DNA from: JAJPGZ01 sp041167105
GTDB taxonomy: Bacteria; Verrucomicrobiota; Verrucomicrobiia; Chthoniobacterales; UBA10450
Assembly: GCA_041167105.1 (NCBI GenBank)
Contig: JBEEGX010000118.1
Coordinates: 1 to 38,851, forward strand
Direction of reading: 5' to 3'
Length of the DNA: 38,851 nucleotides
Below, one piece after another: positions 33,471-38,851 of this stretch (the first letter of the stretch is position 1; each line of letters opens with the position of its first letter). The notes under the pieces are model-generated. The model was given only the letters and a program-made list of their open reading frames with translations, was not told where the DNA came from and did not search any database. The position numbers and the translations under genes are program-made.

Positions 33471-34909
33471 CGAGTAGTTGTCGATCTTAGCGCGACGTTG
33501 TCGCGTTGCGATTGGAGCGCGCGAAAAATCGGCTGCGGATAAATTCCGAGTCCCACGATCGCGATGATCAAAGCTGTTATCGTCACGCGCGACAATGGGC
33601 TGATGTTGACGTTGTCGATCTTGTCGGATGAGTTCCAATACATGGCGCGGATGACTTTGAGATAATAATAAAATCCGCAGCCAACGGTGATGACGCCGAC
33701 GAAGGCGAGCGCGAATTGATGTTGTGCGATGGCCGCGGCGAAGATGAAAAATTTTCCAAAGAAGCCGGCGGTGAATGGAACGCCGGCGAGTGAGATCATC
33801 GCCATCAACATCGCGAATGCGAGAAAGGGCGACCGCGATGCCAGTCCGTCGAAATCGGAAATCGATTCGCCGGTTTCTTGCGCGACGACGATGAGCACCG
33901 CGAAACTCAGGAGCGTCATCAGCAAATACGCGACGAGATAAAATGTGATTGCAGGGCCATCGAGACAGACAATGCCAATGAGAAGGTAACCGGCGTGCCC
34001 GATGCTCGAGTAGGCGAGAAGACGTTTCAGATTTCCTTGCGGGAGCGCGGCAAGATTGCCGTAGATCAAAGTGAGAATCGCGATGACGACGAGAAGGCGA
34101 TTCATGTGCGGCAACATTATGAATGGTCGCAGCACGCGAATGAGCACGACAAAGCCGGCGGCTTTCGAACCGACGGAGAGAAACGCGGTCACCGGCGTAG
34201 GTGCGCCTTGATAAACATCGGGTACCCAAATTTGAAATGGGACCGCGGCAATTTTGAAACCGAGCGCGACGAGCACGAGCACGGCGCCGAACATGGCCGC
34301 GCTTTTGTCGATGTCGATCTTGCCGAAAGCAGCGGTGATTTGGTCGAGGTTCGTTAGGCCGGTGACGCCGAAGATCCAGGTGATGCCGTAAACCAGGAAT
34401 CCAGTCGAGAGCGCGCTAAGCACAAGATATTTCACGCCGGCCTCGAGACATGCGCCGTCTCCGCGATTGAAACCGACGAGGACGTAAAACGAAATGGTGA
34501 CGAGCTCGAGCGAGACGAAGATCGAAACGAAATCAATGGCCGACGCCATGTACATGAGACCGGCGCAGGTGAAAATCGGCAGGGCGAAAAATTCGCCGAG
34601 CGCAAATGACGATGTCGATCTTTGCGTGTAATCGAGCATCATCACGAGGACGATAATGGTTGTGACGAGCGCGAAACGTTTGAAGAAGATCGATAACGGA
34701 TCGGCCGTGTAAAAGCTCCAGAAGCCGGTCGCTTGTGGCGGAAGCGGCGGCGCGAGAAACCAGGTGGCGACGAGAATGGTCGTTAGGCTAGCGATCGCGG
34801 CGTAGGCGAGCGAGCGCTTGTCGATCTTGTCAAAAAACATTTCGAGCAAAAGCAGCAGTGCGCCCAGCACCAGCACCGCGATCTCAAGTTGCGGCGGCCA
34901 GATCGTCAT
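33467..34909 (-). CDS. nuoN: NADH-quinone oxidoreductase subunit N
   Basis: Antiporter-like proton-pumping subunit of complex I in the inner membrane. From the ATG at 34909, which overlaps the nuoM stop (ATGA), it has 480 residues; the frame is open further upstream but without family likeness. About fourteen helices are expected; visible are the GLMYMASAIDFVSIFVSLELVTISFYVLVGF region with the key glutamate, the helix-7/8 segment with GFKIAAVPFQIWVPDVYQGAPTPVTAFLSVGSKAAGF in order, and KRLLAYSSIGHAGYLLIGI. Word-1 copies at 33479, 33613, 34312, 34613 and 34819, five in all, the last reading KIDKRSL in a cytoplasmic loop. Last gene of the visible nuo unit. Confidence 0.95.
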   Translation of the reverse strand: MTIWPPQLEIAVLVLGALLLLLEMFFDKIDKRSLAYAAIASLTTILVATWFLAPPLPPQATGFWSFYTADPLSIFFKRFALVTTIIVLVMMLDYTQRSTSSFALGEFFALPIFTCAGLMYMASAIDFVSIFVSLELVTISFYVLVGFNRGDGACLEAGVKYLVLSALSTGFLVYGITWIFGVTGLTNLDQITAAFGKIDIDKSAAMFGAVLVLVALGFKIAAVPFQIWVPDVYQGAPTPVTAFLSVGSKAAGFVVLIRVLRPFIMLPHMNRLLVVIAILTLIYGNLAALPQGNLKRLLAYSSIGHAGYLLIGIVCLDGPAITFYLVAYLLMTLLSFAVLIVVAQETGESISDFDGLASRSPFLAFAMLMAMISLAGVPFTAGFFGKFFIFAAAIAQHQFALAFVGVITVGCGFYYYLKVIRAMYWNSSDKIDNVNISPLSRVTITALIIAIVGLGIYPQPIFRALQSQRDNVALRSTTTR

Positions 34910-36384
34910 GGCGTTTGTGCGGTTGAAAAATAAGTGCGGAACGTCGGCGCGACGACGTCGACGAAATATTGCGGGAAGAATCCGAAGATCAGCAACACGG
35001 CGACGAGCATCGCGACCGGGAAGCGCAAGCTCGCGCGAAGATCGACAATCGCATTCCACCGTTCGTCAGGCTCGCCCATGAATATGTTTCGGTAGGCGCG
35101 CAGCATGTAGACGGCTGAAATGACGACTCCCCAAAGCGCGAGCAGCGTCGCGATTTGGAAAATGTGAAAGCGCGTCATCTCCCAGCCATTTCGAAACGCG
35201 CCGAAAAAGACCATGATTTCCGCCGCGAAGTTAGCAAAGCCGGGCAAACCGATAGCAGCGAATGCGGCGAACCCAAACGCGAGTCCCGCGAACGGCATCG
35301 TATTGCCGAGCCCGCCCAGCTCGTCGAAATCGAGCGTGCCGGTGCGCTTGCGAATTTCGCCCGCGATGCCGAACAAGAGCGCGATCGAAAGTCCATGTGC
35401 GAACATCAACGTCGCCGCGCCGGTCGTGCCTAACGGATTGGCGGCAGCGATTCCGAGAAAGATGTAGCCCATGTGCATCACGCTGGAATATCCGAGCATC
35501 CAATCGAGTTTCTTCTGCGCGATGGTGACGAGACCGATGTAAATGATATTGCCTAACAAGAGCGCGATGAGGAGCCCGGACCAATAGCGCGCGCCTTCAG
35601 GCAGAAGCGGAACGGCCAAACGCAGCAGACCGTAGAGTCCAAATTTTTTCAACACACCCGCATGCAACATCGCGGCTGATGCGGGAGCGGATGCGTACGC
35701 CTCCGGCGCCCAGCTATGAAACGGAACGAGCGAAATCAATGTTCCGAAACCGATGAGCAGGAGCAGATAAATATTTCGCTGCGCCTCGGGCGCGATTTGG
35801 CCGGCCGCACTTTTCAAGGTGGGAATGTCGAAGCTGCGCAGATTTTCCGGTACGCTTTGATAAAGCATGATCAAACCGAGCAGGAGAACGAAACTGCCGA
35901 GCGCGAGATAGATCGTGATCTTCCACGCGGCGGCGACGCGATTGCCGCTGCCCCAGATTCCGATGAGCAGAAATGTGGGAATGAGCGCGAGCTCGTGAAA
36001 TGCATAGAAGAAAAAAAGATCGAGCGAAGCGAATGCGCCGATCGCGCCGCCGCTGATGAAAAGCAGGCAGGCGTAAAACGCGCGTTCGTACTTGTCGATC
36101 TTGCCGGCGAACCACACGGCCGCGACGGTGACGATGGTCGCGAGCAACAGCATCATGAGGCTGAGGCCGTCCAGGCCTAACGAAAAGCTGAGATGCCAAT
36201 CGGGAATGATCGGTACCGAGATTCCGAATTGGAAACTGCGTCGTTGCGGATTGTATTGCGTGAAGGCGAAAAGCGTCAGCAACAACGTCGCGATGGATGA
36301 GGCGAGCGCGGTCTTGCGCGCAGGCGCTCCGAGCATGATCGCGAGCGCAGCAACAATCGGCAGAAGAACAATGAGCAGTAACAT
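34906..36384 (-). CDS. nuoM: NADH-quinone oxidoreductase subunit M
   Basis: Second antiporter-like proton-pumping subunit of complex I. The 492 residues show the typical FFYAFHELALIPTFLLIGIWG with the essential glutamate, the central VPFHSWAPEAYASAPASAAMLHAGVLKKFGLYGLLR in order with the helix-7/8 lysine region, and DWMLGYSSVMHMGYIFLGI. Length is normal. Start ATG at 36384 shares one base with the nuoL stop (TGATG), and the stop overlaps nuoN. Word-1 copies at 35038 (VDL) and 36093 (KID); word 2 at 35428, 35551 and 36175. Confidence 0.96.
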   Translation of the reverse strand: MLLLIVLLPIVAALAIMLGAPARKTALASSIATLLLTLFAFTQYNPQRRSFQFGISVPIIPDWHLSFSLGLDGLSLMMLLLATIVTVAAVWFAGKIDKYERAFYACLLFISGGAIGAFASLDLFFFYAFHELALIPTFLLIGIWGSGNRVAAAWKITIYLALGSFVLLLGLIMLYQSVPENLRSFDIPTLKSAAGQIAPEAQRNIYLLLLIGFGTLISLVPFHSWAPEAYASAPASAAMLHAGVLKKFGLYGLLRLAVPLLPEGARYWSGLLIALLLGNIIYIGLVTIAQKKLDWMLGYSSVMHMGYIFLGIAAANPLGTTGAATLMFAHGLSIALLFGIAGEIRKRTGTLDFDELGGLGNTMPFAGLAFGFAAFAAIGLPGFANFAAEIMVFFGAFRNGWEMTRFHIFQIATLLALWGVVISAVYMLRAYRNIFMGEPDERWNAIVDLRASLRFPVAMLVAVLLIFGFFPQYFVDVVAPTFRTYFSTAQTP

Positions 36385-38192
36385 CAGCGCAAGACGGTGA
36401 AGTAAATCAGCGCGACGATTCCGAGACCGAACAGGAATGCGTAGGCCTGAAGATTTCCGGTTTGGATGTAGCGCAGCAGTGAGCCGAGTCCGCGCGTTCC
36501 CGCGCCGGCGCCGCCGATTACGCCGCCGTTGATGATCCAGCGATCAGTGAATGCAGCGATGGACGCGAGGCGTTCCTGGGTGGAGCGGATGAGCCAGCCG
36601 TAGAATTCGTCGAAATACAATTTTCTCCGCAGAAGATCGACATTGAACCTTTCCGATTCGCGATTGCGATAAAGTGAAAACGCCAAAGCGGCGCCGAGAA
36701 CAAGCGCGATGATCGCCAAAATCGGAACGAAAATCACAACTTGTTTCTCATGCGGCACGATCAGGAAATTCTGCGCGAAAAATCCGAGGCCGCCGATAAA
36801 GCTAAGAATCGCCAGCATGATGAGTGGTGCGGTCATGACGCGCGGCGCTTCGTCGGCCGTGCGCGCGTCGTCGCTGCGTGGCCTGCCGAAAAATGCGACG
36901 ACAACCAAACGCGTCACGTAGAATGCGGTGAGAAACGCAGTGAAGAGCGCGACGGCGAAGATCGACATGTTGTGTTCGTAAGCGCGGGCGAGGATCGCGT
37001 CCTTGCTGAAAAACCCGCTGAACGGCGGCAGGCCCATGAGCGCCAGCGCGCCGACGCCGAATGTGAGAAACGTAATGGGCAATCGTTTCGTTAGGCCGCC
37101 CATCTTCCAAATGTTTTGCTCGTGATGCAGCATGATGATCACGCTGCCAGCGCCGAGAAAGAGCAGCGCTTTGAAAAATGCGTGCGTGAAGAGATGGAAA
37201 AGCGCGGCTTCGTTGCTCGTTAGGCCGATGGCCATCACCATGTAGCCAAGTTGCGAAAGGGTGGAGTAGGCGAGAATGCGTTTGATGTCGTCCTGTTGCG
37301 TCGCAATCAATGCCGCCATCACGGCGGTGATCGTGCCGATCCACGCGATGACGAGGAGCGCGGTTTGCGATGCTTGAATAATGAAGGCGACACGCGCGAG
37401 CATGTAAACACCGGCCGCGACCATCGTGGCGGCGTGGATCAATGCGCTCACCGGAGTGGGACCTTCCATCGCGTCGGGCAACCACACGTGCAGCGGAAAT
37501 TGCGCGCACTTGCCAGCGGCGCCGCAAAAAATGAGCAGCGCGGTGATGGTGAGAAATCCCGAGTTGCTCGTTAAGATCGACATCTTTGGAACCATGTCGT
37601 CGAACACAATCGTTCCCGTCGCCGCCCAGATCATGAGAATGCCGAGCATGAAACCGAAATCGCCGACGCGATTCGTTAGGAAAGCTTTCTTGGCCGCATC
37701 GGCCGCGGCGTCGCGCGTGAACCAATGCCCGATGAGCACATACGAAGTGAAACCGACCAGCTCCCAAAAGATGAACATCATCACGAAATTATTCGCGAGC
37801 ACGATGCCGAGCATGGCGAACATGAAGAGCGAGAGCGCGGCGAAGTAACGCGATTTGCCTTCGTCGTTGCGCATGTAACCTAACGAGTAGATGTGAATGA
37901 GCGATCCGACGCCGGTGACGATGAGCAACATCATCTTGCTCATCTGATCGAGGGTGAATGCGATCGACACTTTGAAGATGCCGCCGAGATCGAGCCACGT
38001 TATTTCCGCGGCGGAGATGTCGATCTTACGAAAGATTGCGCAACTACACGCGAAACTAGCGAGCACGGCGGCGACCGAGATGTAACTGCTGAGCGTTTTC
38101 CATCGTCGCGTGAAGAGTGTGATTACCGCCGCCGAGAAAAGCGGCAACAATAAAACGTACCAGGGCAGGTTGCTGTTGGTCGTGAAATTCAA
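36384..38192 (-). CDS. nuoL: NADH-quinone oxidoreductase subunit L
   Basis: Distal antiporter-like proton-pumping subunit with the long lateral helix coupling the membrane arm. The 602 residues show FWELVGFTSYVLIGHWFTRDAAADAAKKAFLTNRVGDFGF in order, QFPLHVWLPDAMEGPTPVSALIHAATMVAAGVY in order, and RILAYSTLSQLGYMVMAIG. The start is TTG at 38192, overlapping the nuoK stop as TTGA. A TTG start with complete N-terminal helix fits better than any internal ATG. Word-1 copies at 36633 (VDL), 36958 (SIF), 37573 (SIL), 38018 (KID); word 2 at 37088, 37217 and variants at 37673 and 37878. Confidence 0.96.
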   Translation of the reverse strand: MNFTTNSNLPWYVLLLPLFSAAVITLFTRRWKTLSSYISVAAVLASFACSCAIFRKIDISAAEITWLDLGGIFKVSIAFTLDQMSKMMLLIVTGVGSLIHIYSLGYMRNDEGKSRYFAALSLFMFAMLGIVLANNFVMMFIFWELVGFTSYVLIGHWFTRDAAADAAKKAFLTNRVGDFGFMLGILMIWAATGTIVFDDMVPKMSILTSNSGFLTITALLIFCGAAGKCAQFPLHVWLPDAMEGPTPVSALIHAATMVAAGVYMLARVAFIIQASQTALLVIAWIGTITAVMAALIATQQDDIKRILAYSTLSQLGYMVMAIGLTSNEAALFHLFTHAFFKALLFLGAGSVIIMLHHEQNIWKMGGLTKRLPITFLTFGVGALALMGLPPFSGFFSKDAILARAYEHNMSIFAVALFTAFLTAFYVTRLVVVAFFGRPRSDDARTADEAPRVMTAPLIMLAILSFIGGLGFFAQNFLIVPHEKQVVIFVPILAIIALVLGAALAFSLYRNRESERFNVDLLRRKLYFDEFYGWLIRSTQERLASIAAFTDRWIINGGVIGGAGAGTRGLGSLLRYIQTGNLQAYAFLFGLGIVALIYFTVLR

Positions 38193-38512
38193 AACTTCAG
38201 CGTGTTGATGTCTTCGATGTGCGTGGTCTGGCGCACGCGATAAAGTGCGACGATGACAGCGAGTCCGACCGCCACCTCAGCGGCGGCGACGGTGATGATG
38301 AAGAAGACAAAGACCTGCGCATTGTAGTTAGGCAACCCGGTCGCTGGATCGACATGGAAACGGGAGAAGGCGACAAGCGAAAGATTCGCGGCGTTCAGCA
38401 TGAGTTCGAGCGACATCAAAATGATCACGATGTTGCGGCGCAACATGACGCCGGCGAAACCGATGGTGAAAAGCATGCCGCTGACGCAGAGGTAATGGCC
38501 GAGCGTGATCAT
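38189..38512 (-). CDS. nuoK: NADH-quinone oxidoreductase subunit K
   Basis: Small three-helix membrane subunit of complex I (MrpC-like), 107 residues, with the two membrane glutamates visible in MSLELMLNAANL and AAAEVAVGLAVIVALYR. The ATG at 38512 overlaps the nuoJ stop, and its own stop overlaps the nuoL TTG start. A word-2 variant directly precedes its ATG (38513-38521), encoding the nuoJ C-terminal P-N-K. A second word-2 variant at 38325 codes L-P-N-Y within it. Confidence 0.95.
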   Translation of the reverse strand: MITLGHYLCVSGMLFTIGFAGVMLRRNIVIILMSLELMLNAANLSLVAFSRFHVDPATGLPNYNAQVFVFFIITVAAAEVAVGLAVIVALYRVRQTTHIEDINTLKF

Positions 38513-38851
38513 TTGTTAGGCAATTCGCGTTTGCTCAGAACGACCACCCCGATGGTGGCGACGAGGACGAGCACGCCGATGAGCTGGAAGGGGAAGTTGA
38601 AATTCATGAAAAGCGCCGCGCCAATGTTGTGCACGTCGTCGATTGTCGATCTTGTGAGAGGCGGAAATGGTTTACCGGCGGTCGATAAACGGCCGATGAC
38701 GGAAAAGACCTGAATCAAAAACACAAGCGCGACCGCCGCGCCACCGATCGTGGCCGGCCAGTTAATCCGGCGCAGATTTTCCACGCGCAGATCGAGCAGC
38801 ATGATGATGAAGAGGAACAGCACCATGACCGCGCCGGCGTAAACGAGCACT
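38509..38851 (-). CDS. nuoJ: NADH-quinone oxidoreductase subunit J, N-terminal part outside window
   Basis: The visible 113 residues are the C-terminal two-thirds of NuoJ: LVYAGAVMVLFLFIIMLLD (helix 3 with its pi-bulge region), a variable loop, and the last helices with LIGVLVLVATIGVVVLSKRE. The gene runs off the right edge; its start and nuoI and earlier genes are not seen. Stop and nuoK start overlap as ATGA. Word 38644 lies inside. Confidence 0.93.
   Translation of the reverse strand, partial: VLVYAGAVMVLFLFIIMLLDLRVENLRRINWPATIGGAAVALVFLIQVFSVIGRLSTAGKPFPPLTRSTIDDVHNIGAALFMNFNFPFQLIGVLVLVATIGVVVLSKRELPNK

Larger units (their letters stand above)
1092..38521. repeat. Dispersed nonamer GCCTAACGA / TCGTTAGGC (word 2), second over-represented word
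   Basis: The core CCTAAC/GTTAGG was counted 55 times (28 as GTTAGG, 27 as CCTAAC on +). Exact nonamers (27) start at 1092, 2681, 3548, 4428, 4642, 7251, 8286, 11857, 13132, 14688, 16594, 20057, 21200, 22447, 23575, 23963, 25739, 27076, 29067, 29649, 30798, 32136, 34351, 34780, 36175, 37088, 37217. Near forms include CCGTTAGGC (7955, 10946, 13682, 24619), TTGTTAGGC (6123, 30333, 38513), CCCTAACGA (11549, 12134, 16093, 18711), ACCTAACGA (24264, 25175, 37878) and GCCTAACAA (17667, 21053, 23233, 35551). Chance expectation for the exact nonamer is about 0.3. In proteins it reads as S-L-G with the otherwise unusual TTA codon, as P-N-E/D, or as V-R. It is looser at its ends than word 1. No function is known to me. 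Confidence 0.88.
637..38653. repeat. Dispersed decamer AAGATCGACA / TGTCGATCTT (word 1), 77 exact copies; candidate DNA uptake sequence
   Basis: Hand-counted starts. As AAGATCGACA on +: 1819, 2691, 4021, 4580, 5290, 7132, 9207, 13761, 15102, 15908, 16079, 16277, 17790, 18320, 18936, 19472, 19748, 20364, 20868, 21392, 23005, 23696, 25447, 25902, 26677, 26970, 27575, 29283, 30090, 31355, 32782, 35038, 36633, 36958, 37573. As TGTCGATCTT on +: 637, 3059, 4446, 4818, 5596, 5611, 6566, 7528, 7849, 7969, 12333, 14311, 14422, 16820, 17609, 18590, 18823, 19636, 19945, 24312, 24633, 24849, 25047, 26618, 27095, 27692, 28011, 28089, 28227, 28713, 30272, 30817, 31507, 33431, 33479, 33613, 34312, 34613, 34819, 36093, 38018, 38644. 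The base after AAGATCGACA is nearly always A or T, and the base before is often C or G. One-mismatch forms are few (for example 2322, 4318, 8189, 12860, 14674, 29202, 34686). Density, strand balance and presence in coding DNA resemble Neisseria DUS and Haemophilus USS; the function is inferred. Confidence 0.95.

Noticed and set aside
637..38653. Word 1 as Chi, KOPS or another replication-oriented motif
   Set aside because: The copies are nearly balanced between strands (35 and 42) with no polarity along the window, unlike such oriented motifs.
637..38653. Word 1 as a HIP1-type palindrome of the cyanobacterial kind
   Set aside because: HIP1 (GCGATCGC) is a palindrome; word 1 is asymmetric outside its central GATC, and GCGATCGC itself did not look unusually frequent for this GC content.

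Overview
The window is a dense, GC-rich bacterial chromosome segment with no rRNA, tRNA, CRISPR array, insertion sequence or prophage that I can see. Genes abut or overlap by 1-4 bases almost everywhere, and no gene-free stretch exceeds about 120 bases. Gene content suggests a Gram-negative, probably heterotrophic and aerobic bacterium: RND efflux, an inner-membrane NADH dehydrogenase, PilT-type ATPases, secreted beta-propeller proteins with a dockerin-like tail, and a GlnRS alongside GltX. The closest overall feel is Verrucomicrobiota (Chthoniobacterales-like). That placement is an inference from family content only.

Layout: 1-2687, 3' part of an RND pump gene; 2702-3910 (-), a PilT-like ATPase; 4030-8017 (+), a coupled run of alcohol dehydrogenase, class III cyclase-TPR protein and glutathionyl-hydroquinone reductase; 8014-9048 (-), a secreted TIGR03118-like propeller protein; 9138-14099 (-), a TetR-adaptor-RND efflux operon with a perfect 18-bp palindrome upstream; 14204-16483 (+), tilS and gltX; 16473-18152 (-), glnS; 18182-19090 (+), aroE; 19094-19909 (-), proC; 19931-20869 (+), nadA; 20882-22951 (-), a secreted propeller-dockerin protein; 23063-29284 (+), a run of CHASE2-like membrane protein, M19 dipeptidase, beta-CASP hydrolase, exonuclease III and a DCC-LMF1 fusion; 29352-30446 (+), a YqjD/YqjE-like envelope trio; 30503-32754 (+), two tandem PilT-like ATPases; 32859-33470 (+), an HNH protein; 33467-38851 (-), nuoJKLMN with every junction overlapping.

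The most remarkable signal is not a gene. The exact decamer AAGATCGACA occurs, by my hand count, 77 times (35 on +, 42 as its complement TGTCGATCTT), about once per 500 bases, against about 0.07 expected by chance. It occurs in all six frames of coding sequence, producing recurrent peptides KID, DRQ/DRH, RST, CRS, (M/L)SI(L/F) and VDL, and it recurs at gene borders with its AA inside TAA stop codons. One-mismatch versions are about ten times rarer than the exact word. This is how DNA uptake sequences of Neisseria (DUS) and Pasteurellaceae (USS) behave. Three PilT-type ATPases, the motor family that drives pilus retraction during transformation, lie in the same window. A second word, GCCTAACGA (complement TCGTTAGGC), is independently enriched (27 exact copies, 55 hits of its CCTAAC core) and equally balanced between strands. 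Together they suggest an undescribed self-DNA recognition system, or two-word genome signature, in this lineage.

Two five-unit heptanucleotide tandem arrays, each 35 bp, sit immediately upstream of the tilS and CHASE2-like start codons and recall cyanobacterial STRR heptamers.
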